A stretch of DNA of 64,000 bases from Dactylonectria macrodidyma (lineage: Eukaryota; Ascomycota; Sordariomycetes; Hypocreales; Nectriaceae), in assembly GCA_020744425.1 (NCBI GenBank), contig JAGMUV010000004.1, positions 2,480,001 through 2,544,000 on the forward strand, given 5' to 3'. The notes below the pieces were generated by a model. That model ran no database searches and was not told the origin of the DNA. It was given only the letters and a program-made list of their open reading frames with translations. Positions 1-11,616 of this stretch are shown here, piece by piece (the stretch's first letter is position 1; each line of letters begins with the position of its first letter). The position numbers were made by a program, and so were the translations under genes.

Positions 1-2433
1 ATGTGAACCTACCTAGATAGGCAGCAATTTGGCAACTGCGAAGACGAGGTTGGGACCGCGCCCTACCTGTCGTTGCGTGAAAAGGCGCGCGCACCATCAT
101 GAACCGATAAACCGTGACAACCAGGACGGCTAGTCAGGGATCAGCCGCTCCACGTTGGCAGAGGAGAAAGCCACAAGCTGACGCTAGGAAAGATGGTTCT
201 GAAGCCAAGACTTGCGCTTGCATGCGGTCACGAAAAAAAAAATTGGAAAAGAGATGCAAGGGTTCGTCGTCGGTGGTGGAGAAGAAACGGCACTCTGGAC
301 TCTTGCTAGCCCCAGGCTAAGGCAGGCCGAGCTGGGCCTTGCTGAGCCGAGGGACTAGAAGACACAAGGAAGCTGGAATGGAACAACGGGACTGATGACG
401 CTTGATGAGGGAGCGTCTTGAGCCGACCGCGACTTTTGTGCAGATGAAGCGATGGTATTGCAGCGTTGCGTTCCACGTAGCGTCGACAGATGACACAATG
501 GTAAGCATCCCAGATATCTGTCCGATCGGCCCGCCGCCCAGCTACAGTACGACAAGCTGGGCCGCGCGACATAATTTTATCTACAAATGCAGAGCGGTGA
601 GAGAGCTATGCCAAGAATTTATCTTGTCGCATGTGGTTTCGACTTCGGCCGCAGTGCAAGGTTTATTGCGATGGGGACGGCCCCGTGCTGGACGGACAGA
701 CACTGGAGCAGTGGGGATGTTTAGTGAGTGGTTGGAGGACTGGATAAACCTGCATGGGCTCTACCACGTGTGCCAAGCTGGAAGCTGTGACATATGAACT
801 TGTGTCATCGCGTTGCTGGCTCCTTGCAAACGTAAGGGAAGAGATGTTGGATTGGTCATCATTGCCCTGTGACTAATACACTGCCACTAACAAAGGTAGC
901 GCTGAACTGCCTATGAGCATTAAAGCTATTGTGCACAATTACTTGTGTTCCTTGTGCATTCGTAAGATAGGATCAAACTCTAAGCTTCATTCTAGGAACT
1001 GGCGAGATGCCCGTCGACGACAGGTTGTCACATGTCCATTAGGCGAATTCAGCTAGGTTCTAACTTATGTGCCGACTTAGTGCTGTTTACGACTTGCTCT
1101 TATGCATTATTGCCATCAGTATAGCATCGAAGGGAGACATCTTCCTAGGCTCCTCTCTGCTTTTAAGGCAATCTTTGGTATAATGCCGACCGCTCATCCG
1201 ATTCCTCTCTGACTTTGTGTTCTTCGGTCAACTTGTGCTTTTTGCTGGGGGAGTCGAGCTCGGTGAATTTGTTCGGTGAATTTGTTCGGTTGATCAACTA
1301 GTTTGAAAGTAAGTGGCTGAATCATGCTCGGACATCTCGTTTGGAACGCCTTGAGTATGAACTTACCTGACATTTGCACCTGGATATTTCATACTGGCGC
1401 CAGATTTATTTATTCTCTCGTAGCTTCTTCTGTCATACATATTAACAATAAACAAGTAGATCAAATTAGAATATCACGCACTGTTAAACTGCATTGCGAT
1501 GTATCAAATCATATCATTGATGGATACATAGTTTTTCAAATACGCAGGTTACGCAGATAAGGCTCCTGCAGTAGGGTAGGGCAGAGAGGAGGGGCATACT
1601 GGTTTCCGGGATAGAAAACATGGGATCATCGATTAGCAGTATCTAATTATGAGTAAACGTCATTTCAACGGACGCAACATGTTGTCTTGATGCTGTCAAG
1701 GTACAGTTCTGGCGTAGGCGAGTCAGTGGCTGATGGCTGACTGTAGCATATTGTGAATCGTAGGCTCTCGATTAGTATCTAGCTTTTCTAATCAATCAAA
1801 CTTACTGGTTCCCCATGAGAAGTTACAACTGTTGCGTTTTCCTCGTACTTCTTGATGGTGATCAGCTCAAGACCTCGTTCGTGTCAGCTAGACACCCTAT
1901 CAAGCTCCAACGCTTAACACACAAGAACTGTCTACAACACAATTTACAATCCCCTTCGCTTTTGAATTACGTCATGAACTAGATTGCTTACACTGATTTC
2001 GTAATATTATCATGCTCAGACGTGGTCAACCCTGAGAGAAGTATAAGGGTTGGCCCCATGCAAAGACGGCATCAGCCAACAAACGCTTGCTGCGGTACTT
2101 GCGAACATGAAAGAAAGCATATTCTTTTCCGCCTATGCAGCAATAATATCATAATTATTTCGGCTTCAATCAAAGTATAGTTTCAATATTGCATTTCATC
2201 CTTGGCAATGCCAAGAGCAATGGGGTGGGGCAGAGACGTGGTGGAAATTAGAAAGCCGATCTCGCTCATCGTCCTCCCTGGCTTGCGACATCAATCCTTA
2301 CCAACACACAATTGGCGACGTCAGCTCGGAAGATCTGACCATGTTGCAAAGCCCAAACACCTGCTGGACTGGCCCTGCAATGCTACAGCAAGAAATAAGG
2401 ACGCCAAGAGATAGCATCACCTTTGCAAACGCC
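1..2433. other. gene-free stretch
   Basis: I see no supported gene. The open frames here are short, lack recognisable domains and are not joined by plausible splice sites. A 14-bp direct repeat (GGTGAATTTGTTC plus G) occurs twice around 1260-1287. The right end is the promoter side of the acetyltransferase gene. Confidence 0.5.
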
Positions 2434-2946
2434 ATGGCAACACGTATCCAGCTCGCCACCTCGGATGAGATTCCCGCCATCGTCAACTTCGTCATGGCAG
2501 CTCGCGCCGATATGTTCCCAATGCTGGACTCGGCATTGCATGCCGAGCAAGCCAAACGCCTGCTCGCCAGTTTTCAAGAGACCTACTTAAATCGTTCAGA
2601 CGGCGCCTTTTTTACTGCTCGGAACTCCGAGGGTCGCCTGATTGCGACTATCGGCTACGTTGCATACGATGGGCGATTTCCCCATCTAGATGTCGGTCGT
2701 GACCGCGTCGCTGAGGTGGTACGGCTGTTCGTTGAGCCAGCCTATCGCCGTGATGGGCTAGCTTCAAAACTAGTTGCCGCGTTGGAGCAAAAGGCGCGCC
2801 AAGCGGGCATCGCCAGGCTGTATCTTCACACTCATCCCTTCTTGCCCGGAGCGGTTCGATTCTGGGAACGGCAAGGATTTGTCTTGCTGGGTGTCGATGA
2901 GGATCCGGTCTGGAACACAACACATTTAGCTCGATCCCTCGAGTAG
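2434..2946 (+). CDS. GNAT-family N-acetyltransferase
   Basis: Intronless, 170 aa from the ATG at 2434; an in-frame ATG at 2341 would add 31 residues that look like leader rather than domain. The protein opens with a GNAT beta-strand and helix (TRIQLATSDEIPAIVNF). The acetyl-CoA binding core follows in the second half: a beta-4 strand ending LFVEPAYRRDGLASKL, where RRDGLA is the Q/R-x-x-G-x-A pyrophosphate loop, then a helix and a C-terminal FWERQGF motif. This architecture is that of small cytosolic acetyltransferases that move acetyl from acetyl-CoA to an amine. The substrate cannot be told from sequence. No neighbour suggests a pathway. The fold assignment is firm, the start less so. Confidence 0.82.
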   Translation: MATRIQLATSDEIPAIVNFVMAARADMFPMLDSALHAEQAKRLLASFQETYLNRSDGAFFTARNSEGRLIATIGYVAYDGRFPHLDVGRDRVAEVVRLFVEPAYRRDGLASKLVAALEQKARQAGIARLYLHTHPFLPGAVRFWERQGFVLLGVDEDPVWNTTHLARSLE

Positions 2947-3780
2947 CGGCAGAGATTGTTATCAGTTCACCCTCACAATTTGCATCGTGGCATCGATGGA
3001 ACGATACGGGTGCTGGATATGAGTCTAGATGGGGTTGAGATTGAGTGGCGCAAATTAGAGGGTTAGCACATGTACGTGAGCAGTGTATTATTAGTTGAAC
3101 CAAATAGCGAGAGCTCACTGTTTGTGTTTATGAATTTGAAGGTTCTTGGTAGCATCAATATTTGACAGCATATGACAGGACTCCAAACAGGAGCCTCAAC
3201 ATAACACCAGAATATACTGTTGCTTCGTTTTATGAGAAGCTAGGTCTGATGCATTTACGTCTCATGAGTCCTGATACCACATCACGCGTATTTTTCTCGC
3301 TACTAAACTTTGTTTGAGCCCGCACAATCACCAAGCATGTCGATAGTAGCCAAGTCGTTGAATGAATTTTTTTAATGTGAACTAGGAAGACTAGCTTCTC
3401 TCTAAGTTCCAAAATGGGCTTGATGCTCTGAAATTGCTCCTTGGCTACCGATGGATGTGGTCACCCGTGGGAGACAGCTCGTCCTCAAGTCAAGGCCGAC
3501 AAGCTGTGGAAGCTAGTATATATGACTCAGTCACGGTTTAAGTCAAACGACGAAACCTACGGATCGCCTTTGGAAGTGATCTATACACTCCGCAGCCGCT
3601 CGTTAGGCTCTCAACAAAAAATCATTGTAGATCAACGTCGACGACTAGCTATTCCATAAAAATATATATTTCTCAAAGTATTGATCAGAAATCTGGCAAA
3701 TGGTTCTGCATCAGGATTCTTTAAAGGCGCTAAACGCTGCTGCCCTAGATAGTCTGGACAGTGAACAGCATGCCAATTGC
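2947..3780. other. intergenic spacer
   Basis: No gene is supported between the acetyltransferase and the RRM-like gene. The tract is moderately AT-rich and holds only short unrelated open frames. Confidence 0.5.
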
Positions 3781-3782
3781 GG

Positions 3783-3791
3783 TATATAAAA
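3783..3791 (+). promoter_or_regulatory. candidate TATA box
   Basis: TATATAAAA lies about 190 bp upstream of the preferred ATG (3978) of the RRM-like gene. Such a distance implies a long 5' leader or an earlier start codon (in-frame ATGs at 3795 and 3860). Fungal promoters often lack functional TATA boxes, so this is a pattern match only. Confidence 0.35.
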
Positions 3792-3977
3792 GAAATGCAT
3801 CTACGTATTGTTTGGCCTAGATATCATCATCTTTCGACTCCAACAACTCTTAGAATTTGTATGAAGAGACACTGGCATTATCCACACACCAACGCCATCA
3901 TCAGCTTCGCTATCCCTGTCGTAACATTTATCACTATTGTAACCAGCTCCGGCTTCATATTACCTTCATCTGAACAC

Positions 3978-4421
3978 ATGTCTAGCGCTCCCAGACTGAA
4001 ACCCTTCGCACTGGCAAATATTACGACGCCGGTTCACATGAGCGTTCGACGTCTGAACGAGTCAGTTGTACGGGATGGTTGGACCATTTACGTCAGTGGT
4101 ATCACTCAAGAGGCAAGAAAGACTGATTTTGGGCGTTTCCTCATGGATAAAGGCTTCGGGTGCAGCATCATCTACTGGTATTATGAGCCGGGAAATAACC
4201 CACAAGCTCACCCTGGCTGGTGCTTTCTCCAATTTGACAGTCTCAGGTCAGTGAGAAGAGCCAAGGAAGGCTTAAACAATGCCCTCGTCAAGGACGTTCC
4301 CATAACCGTCAAACCGGGCATGGAAAATTGGCCACATTCCCTACCTCCTGTCAATCCAAACACTCCTGAGGTCTACGGCCACGAGGAACCTCAGCCATCG
4401 CGTCCAAGATGGCGTCAGTAG
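3978..4421 (+). CDS. small RRM-like RNA-binding protein
   Basis: 147 aa from ATG 3978. Earlier in-frame ATGs (3795, 3860) would add a hydrophobic stretch that does not look like part of an RNA-binding protein. Residues of about 30-110 read as one RNA recognition motif: an RNP2-like strand (TIYVSGI), a helix (KTDFGRFLMDKGF), an RNP1-like strand (GWCFLQF) and a second helix (VRRAKEGLNNAL) before the last strand. RNP1 is degenerate; it lacks the usual paired aromatic K/R-G-F/Y-G/A-F pattern, so RNA affinity is uncertain. The C-terminus is Pro-rich. The RNA target and process are unknown. A lineage-specific protein, or a decaying copy of a larger RRM gene, is also possible. Confidence 0.55.
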   Translation: MSSAPRLKPFALANITTPVHMSVRRLNESVVRDGWTIYVSGITQEARKTDFGRFLMDKGFGCSIIYWYYEPGNNPQAHPGWCFLQFDSLRSVRRAKEGLNNALVKDVPITVKPGMENWPHSLPPVNPNTPEVYGHEEPQPSRPRWRQ

Positions 4422-4818
4422 ACGTGTAGCTCCGGTTTACTTGGCTTACGAACATAGAAGAATGTCAAAAGTCCATAGAGTCAAGTGACGGCGGTGAATC
4501 CGTGTTTCTGTGCCTAACTCAGCATATGGTTACACGAAATTCGATTTCTTCAGAATTTAAACGACAGATCAAGCAACTTAGCCTAAGGGCACTCAATTTC
4601 GGTTCGCAGTGATGGGCGGTCTGAACTTACTCCCTGATGCAATGCTTACTCCTCATCATTTCGCTTCGAGCAACTGGTCAAATGGGCACTTGGGCATGCA
4701 GATATATCCTTAATACCGAATATTTACAGCTATGATAGCTAAGACAATACATTTACAATAAAATATGCTTATGAGTGTAGCTTGAAGTGTCTCAATAGCA
4801 AATTGAACACCCCACAAC
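4422..4818. other. convergent 3' spacer
   Basis: Short AT-leaning spacer between the convergent ends of the RRM-like gene and the sugar transporter. It contains the AATAAA-like sequence CAATAAAATATG near 4756. Nothing else is seen. Confidence 0.5.
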
Positions 4819-6569
4819 CTAGACATCCCGCACAGCAGGGACAACTCCCATAGCTTGGGCTGCAGTGGCCCTCATAACCTCCTGCTCCTCCTGGCCGCTG
4901 TTGTCGCCGAAAACTTCGTCCATCTGTTCAAGAGTCTTCCCCTTGGTCTCGGGGACAAGCATGTAGGCCCAAAATGCAGCCACTGCGCACCAGGCGCCGT
5001 AGAAGATGTATGTTCCGAAACCAAGTGACTCCAGCATCGGCGGAGTAATGACTCCAACAATGAAGTTGCAAATCCAGCACACAGCAGTGGACAACGCAAC
5101 ACCCTTGCTGCGAGTAGCTGAGGGGAAAACTTCTGACGGGAGGGCCCAGCCGAGCGGGGAGTAAGAGACTCCGTAGACCATAATGAACATGAAAGCCATA
5201 GCAACAGCGGCCCAACCAGCCGCAGGGTGACTGTCCCAGCTATTTGAGAATATACCCACAAGAATGGCCATAACTCCCCAGGAAACAGCGCCACCAACGG
5301 CGCCCCAGATAGCGAGAGGGCGTCGACCGACGAAGTCGATAATGAAGAAGCAAATGGCTACAGCTACCAGCTGAAGAATATTGAAAACGCCCGACATGAT
5401 AAGGGACATTTCGTCAGACTGCCCAAGTGACTGAAAGAGGGTCGGAGCGTAGTAAATGAAGGCGTTGACGCCGGAAAACTGCTGGAAGAAAAGAATTCCG
5501 CAACCAACAGCAGTTCGGCGCCAGGTCTTGATGTTAAAAAGGTCAAGCCAAGTGACAATCTCGAGCTTAAGGCCGTGGACTCCTGGGTGACGACGCTCAG
5601 TGACCGTCTTTTGGAACTGGGCGTCAGCAACTATGCCTCGGTACTCGGTCTGGACGCGTTCGTCGGTTGTAGGAAGGCGACGGAGCTTGGAAAGACTTCG
5701 GAGAGAATCTTCGTTGCGGCCGACTAGAGCCAACCATCGGGGAGAGTAGGGGAAGAAGAGGATGCCGACGCCGACGATGGTGGCGGATACCATTTGGAGG
5801 CCGAAAGGTAGACGGAAGGCGATCTCGCCAGGCATATTGCGGGTGCCGTACGTGATCCAGAATGAGACGACGACGCCGAGAACAATGGATATGGATTCGA
5901 GGACGAGAAGAGTGCCTCGTAGGTTCGGAGGTGCGATTTCGGCGATGTAGAGCGGAGCACCCTGTTTGGTTGTTTGTTAGTTTGATACTAGTTAGGAACT
6001 TACACGGCAAGCCATCGAATGTCTTGCGTTTCTCCAATATGAAACATGAGATCGAGAGCCAGGAGGAAACTTACCATTGCAAGGGTACCGACACCAATAC
6101 CACCGATTGTTCGTCCAACGACGAGCATCTCGTAATTCACAGCGGCAGTCTGGAGAATACCACCAATGTTGAAGATGACAACGACGACAGCCAAGGCCCT
6201 CTTACGAGAAATCTTATCAGCGAGCCAGGGCATGAAGAAGCAGCCCAAAAAGGCGCCAAACTCGAGCATGCCCGTCATGAAACCCTTACCGAAGCCGCTC
6301 TTAGCCTCGGGAAAGACGGCATGGAACTGTTCCATGACGTTGATGATGGAGATGACGCCTTGGTCGTAGCCAAAGGAGAAGCCACCGAAGGAGGCGAGGA
6401 AGGCGGCGGCCAGGACGTAGGGTGACTGAACGATGCCGACAATGCCTGAGGGGCCGTAGGATACATCGTCGGCGAGGCGAGTGGGGATGTTGTCGATGTT
6501 CTCGACGGTTCCGAACTCCTCCTCCTTTTCGGAGAGGACTTTTTCGTGTTTGGATTTATGGTCGTCCAT
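4819..6569 (-). CDS. MFS sugar transporter
   Basis: Two exons (6569-6075, 5961-4819) joined across a 113-nt intron with donor GTAAGT and acceptor CAG, giving 545 aa. Without splicing the frame stops before the conserved APLYIAEIAPPNLRG loop, so the intron is required. Sugar-porter hallmarks are in order: GYDQGVIS in TM1 (about residues 67-74), a GRTIGGIGVG loop, the R-G motif after TM4, SPRWL before the central loop, QQFSGVNAFIYYAPT in TM7, DFVGRRPL after TM8 and the C-terminal PETKGKTLEQMDEVF. About 12 TM segments fit a plasma-membrane hexose or related sugar-proton symporter. The substrate cannot be fixed from sequence; quinate, xylose and glucose carriers share these motifs. Two CreA-type hexamers upstream would suit carbon repression, but this is weak. 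Confidence 0.92.
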
Positions 6570-6816
6570 GATTATTTGCGAGGCTCTGTTGCGAGTTTGG
6601 GGGGCTGTTCTAAAAAAGCATATAAGAATTGGGGTAGACGCCCATGCGAAGAGGAAGGAAGGCCTGAGTTTAGATGCGAAGACAAAGGATTAAACACTTG
6701 ATAGAGCTGGATAGAATAAAACAAAAGACTGACTAGCGAGGGAATATCCAGACCATTTATACTAAAAGCCCGGGAGGCGAGACGGGGCGTCCGAGGCGCC
6801 TGGGCTAGTTCAAGCT

Positions 6817-6846
6817 GCGGAGGACCGATGTCATGGCTCTCCCCAC
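6817..6846. promoter_or_regulatory. pair of CreA-type hexamers
   Basis: GCGGAG (6817-6822) and CCCCAC (reverse complement GTGGGG, 6841-6846) both match the SYGGRG consensus of the carbon-catabolite repressor CreA. They lie about 250-280 bp upstream of the sugar transporter. Such hexamers are common by chance, so only their pairing and position give any weight. Confidence 0.22.
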
Positions 6847-7186
6847 ACCGCTCAACATACCCATGGGGAAACAATGAGAGGGATTTCTCCTCAATTACCA
6901 GAAACCAGGATGTCCCCGCATTGTCGCCATCCCATAAGAGGGTGTTTAGGCATGGACGAGGTCTATGAGTAGCGTCATGTACGGGGGGACCCAAGCACAA
7001 CGAAGCCAGTCGGGGATCGGTCTGGCCAACTGTGGAGAAAATTGCAGGGGATGCATGCCCCTCATCCCCATCCCCTAAACCCCGTCCCCCATGGCCTGGA
7101 GTGAGAGAGCTTGGGGGAGGCGCTGGAGGATGGAGAAGAGAAAATGGAGAGACTGCGGGGATAGTGCGACTCTGGGAATCCCCAGT

Positions 7187-7211
7187 CATCCATCCATCCA
7201 TCCATCCATCC
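7187..7211. repeat. (CATC)n microsatellite
   Basis: About six uninterrupted CATC units, in the leader or promoter side of the sugar transporter. Confidence 0.85.
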
Positions 7212-8326
7212 TCCCACCGGTACGTAATCATTGCGTTCCCGACTGGTCGGCATGAAGCCATATTGTGGACTCTCCGCTTTGCGCTGCTCGAATTGACTCG
7301 TTCATGGATGACTTGATTGGCGGTAATCGACCCAGAATACCCCCAGAACGCCCCCCCGGATATTTTCCTCCACCCTCGCTTCCCGCCCGCCATCTCCAAC
7401 GTCTCTCCAAAACCTTCACCGTGCGCTCAAATATCGCCAGAGGTTACCATAAGAGGGCATGGCCTGAGCTTTCTAGTTTTGCCACGGCTTGTTTCTTATG
7501 AATACAATCCCGGCTGCGGGAATGTTGATTCAAGCACCATAGCAGCGTACTGGTTGCAGGACGCGTTTCTGCCTCCGCGCTCTCATCCAAACTACCAAGA
7601 CACACTAACCCTGAGCACTGCCTCTACAGTAGCAACACTAGCCACTAATTCGCGCTGGGCCGGCAATGTTTAGCGGATGATCGACGTCAAAACACCCGCA
7701 AACAGGGTGGAGCTGTGAAACCTGCCACCGAATCCAAAAACTCATTCTCAGGGCCCCGTCCACATTATGAACACCAGATGTAAATGGGCCGAATCCTTTG
7801 TTGTTGGGTGTGACCGCTGTCTTGTACATGATCCAGTCCTTCTTTACCATCTGGTCTTTCCGTCTTTGCCGAGACCCTCTCCTCTGCCCGCGGCAACAAA
7901 CCTTCCAAAAAGATACCGCTTTAGTAGCTTAGGCAAATAATTACTAACATGAATTACAAGCCTCGCAGTGGCCTCACGGTATCACTGCCGTTTAGATTAT
8001 TTGACAATGATATCATGCCGTACTCTGGGTTGGCTGGTTACCGTGGATCCGAGTGATTTTCTAGCATCGGGTCATTTGGGTTGATAATCATGGGTACACA
8101 TGACGCATTTGCTTAACATAAATCTAAGTTTTTAAAGGAGTATCTATCGCATGTTCTATGGCTTATACTTCCTAATCCCCGTTCTATTGACGCAACATGC
8201 AGAGGCTGGCCTTGTTCGATTCGCCTGTTTGGCTTGGTATGTTGCCTTGGCATTTGTAGACAAACTTACCACTTCATGAGGGGTATCTCTTTAAATCCTA
8301 GTCTTAGCTGCAAGGAAAAGATCTAC

Positions 8327-8376
8327 GGGGGAGTGTCGAGAGGGAGTGTCGAGAGGGAGTGTCGAGAGGGAGTGTC
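8327..8376. repeat. 13-bp tandem repeat
   Basis: The unit GAGGGAGTGTCGA is repeated almost perfectly three times, followed by 11 bases of a fourth copy. The first unit differs by one base (GGGGG for GAGGG). No gene overlaps it. Confidence 0.9.
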
Positions 8377-11300
8377 TGCTCAATTTCAGAGTTCTCGGCC
8401 GATCAACTTGATGTTATTGATAATGTCGCGCGATACAGGCTCTGGAAACACCCGGGAACTCTGTCAAAGAAATCTAGTGTCCATTGCTTTGTCCGTCATC
8501 GAATTCATAAGAACCACGGTTTAATCAACGGGAACCTAGATCCCCATGTTCATTCGAGCGTATGCCACTGCCAAGACCATAGTTGCTTGCTTATAGTCCG
8601 GAGAACATGCCGATGTCACATGTGTCTACCTACGTCATCAGATTTCAGGTTCTAGCTCGGATGGATCAAAGCTTCTGTCTGAATGATCTAGAAGCCGTGA
8701 CTAGCAGGTTGTTTCGGACATTTTGCTACCATACGTTTCATGCTGAGGCCATGGGCCACCGACGCAATGATGCGGTTGTTGGTACAAGCCGTAACTAGGG
8801 CTAATGATCACAAAGGGAAAACCCACTGCACAATAATTACGGATACGACCAGAATAAAACCTCAGATTGTCTTGGAAACGTACGCGTCAAACGCTTTTTG
8901 GAAGTCCTTGCTTGGCCAGTTCCACACCGGTAAGCACGGTCCGAAGTAAGTCGGCCGATATTAGCTGAGAGCAGATCAGATTGAAAAGGGTATGATTGGC
9001 TGTAGAGATAGGCTTCGGAAGATATGTGTGAGGGAGTTGCACGGTGACTATGCTGGGCGAAGTCGGGGAGCTGTCCGGCTTCGTTCGGGAAGCAGAGCGA
9101 GAGAGGGAAGGCTGCTGAGGCTCACGAAATCGAAGGATGGGGGACCATGGAAGTGATGATGACGATGATCGTTCAGGGATCAAGGCGGCAGTGGCACTAT
9201 GCCCCTGTCCATGCATCTCAGTCTGGATTCCCATTATGCTCAAGAGGGCAAGATCCGGCGCGACTTGTCAGATGGGGGAATTGAGAAACGACTGGGGTTG
9301 CAGTTGGAGAACTGCGCCAGCATGACTCGCCGCCGGTGATCCGATTGATCGATTTCGAGTTTGATGGATGCTCGCGTCGAACCCAGTATTTCTTTCAGAA
9401 GGAGAAGCGTGGTCAGCATTCCATTCCATCCATAGCCACTCTCGCGTCACACCACTAAGTCACACCACCGAGTCACTCAATAAAAGGGCATGGACGAAGA
9501 ATCAGCAACGTTCAGTGTATGCCGTCTAGGCATTTCTCGCTATGCCCTTGACCACAGGGCCGTTAGTGGGCTCAGTAGCACCCCAACTACCCCACTCCCA
9601 GCGCCTTTAGTGCATGCGGGGTCTCTGTTACCTCCGCACCATCAACACCATCCGGTACTTCCTGATGGGTCCAATCCGTCTATCTTTCCAGGCTCGGCAG
9701 CTCCGTCCGGTCCGGATAGCGTCGCATTGAAACCACGCACGAGACGAAATTGGGCCTCCGTTGTCTGATCAGGGCGAATAGCTGGCTTTTGCCGTATCAA
9801 TCGCCTCTGCCGTAGCGTGATGCCTCCTGAAGCCATGATGGTCTCGCATTGAACATGACGGACTTGTCTCCAACATTTCGTGCGGAGCACACAACCTTGC
9901 CATAATCCGTAACGATCCAACAGCCTCCATCTCCATGCCAATCCCTGGTTGAACAATCTTGCAGGTGATCGTATATTTTGTCTGTCAAAGGCCAACGTAA
10001 TGACCATGAACCGCACCCGGCACAGGACTCGCGGGTATAGTTCCAGGGGACATGGATGATTTCACCTCGCAATGAGCAGGCATGACTTTGAGCAATGGGC
10101 CAGGCTCATATGCTTGAAAACCGTGTCATTGGCTGCGACGCCACTGTCACCACCTCTTGCACGCCTCGATGTAAACCTAAACGCTGAATCAGGATCTAAG
10201 GCTCGGTCCGTCGATCGACATGCTGCACGATACTCGTCATTTCCTAGCCGCGGCATGTCGGTGCAAAACGAAACGACGCCAGCCAAGTCCCTCCAAGTTA
10301 GTGTGTCGAGTTGGCGATCTTATTGTTGATGCACACGAAACAAGCTGCCATGAATCAGATCTTCTCGGCCTTCTCAGCGAGCCCCAGTATTCAAGCCGCA
10401 GCTTCGTCCAGGTTCCCTGGCACTGGCCCCCTGCGCCATGCGATCCATCCATATACCTGCTATTGGGTTAAATCAGCCCATACTTCCCGTTTGGATACGT
10501 CATTTTGGCATCTCTGCACAGTATCAATGCCTCGATTTGCCTAATGAGCATTTGTTCTTGTGGATTTCATGCATGGGGCCCTGTTAATGCCCGATGATGT
10601 GATAACGCCCGATTACACCAGCCTCATTTCTGTCATCTCTGGCTCGCCCGTTCTGCCTCCGTTCCACACTAGTTCTGGATTGGATTGTTTGCGAGACATA
10701 CCTCACTACCACATGTCTTCTTCTATCATTGACTTCTTTCCCTCTGATCATGGAAGATATTTCTATGTGTCTCTGGACGCATTCTAGGGCCTCACGGATA
10801 TTTTGGCTTTGTAGATTGCAGATAGCACGGACTCTTCAAGTACAAAGTTTACTTTTCATCAACAGTTTTGCGTCTATCCTCCGTCGATAGTTCAGCATGC
10901 TCTAGTGAAGTCCAAATGAATTACATACGTCAGTGCAACAATACCACGAATCTTTGATTTATATGATCTACCCGCTGCAAGGATTCGTTCATTTCTGAGC
11001 AATATATATCATCTCAGCTCCTCCCCGTGTAAACCACCGCGCTAGCCCTCTCTCGACTATCGTCATGTCTCCGCGTTTCGGGCGGCGGGAGCATCAATCC
11101 AAGTTTTCAGCGTTCATTCAAACCCCTCATAATGCCAAATTCATCTGTAGACACCCTTCCGAGTAGTTTGTCGGCCTTCTGGGGTGAAGCCTTATCAAAG
11201 CCACTAAACGGGCTAGAGATACTCGATCCTCTGTTCAGGAGCCCTCGGAGGATTGACCCTCCTATGAGTGTGGCAATGTGTTTTGCTTCTAGTACAGCTT

Positions 11301-11616
11301 GGAGTATTTACCCACTGTCAATTGATATGAATTGTTAGGTTCTTGTGCTCGTTACATCATGCTGTGATACATGCTCCCTCAATATGGGGCTGCCAGGGTC
11401 CAGTCGTTGATGACGCGTGCGATTAAGAATCGCTTCATGTGTCGATAGCAATTCCCTTTCAAAATCTTAACAGGTTGCAATTTCTATATGTAAATGCGCA
11501 TCTACAAACCCACCATCGCAATCTTTTTTATTTGTTTATTCCATCCATATCCATATATTATCCATAAAACCCAAAACACCTATCAATGAGCGAGCGAACC
11601 TATTTTGACAACTTAC

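Larger units (their letters stand above)
6570..11616. other. 5-kb gene-free stretch
   Basis: Between the divergent sugar transporter and the 3' end of the purine gene I find no recognisable domain on either strand. It holds the 5' side of the transporter, a GGATGGAT-type microsatellite near 7.2 kb and a 13-bp tandem repeat near 8.35 kb. Open frames of up to 275 codons upstream of the transporter (7399-6572) are low-complexity and overlap its leader. A noncoding RNA or an orphan gene cannot be excluded. Confidence 0.45.

Noticed and set aside
402..797. 131-codon open frame
   Set aside because: No domain, no ATG context support, and overlapping frames of similar length on the other strand.
6572..7399. 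275-codon minus-strand frame just upstream of the sugar transporter
   Set aside because: Low-complexity translation running through a microsatellite and the transporter leader, with no recognisable domain.
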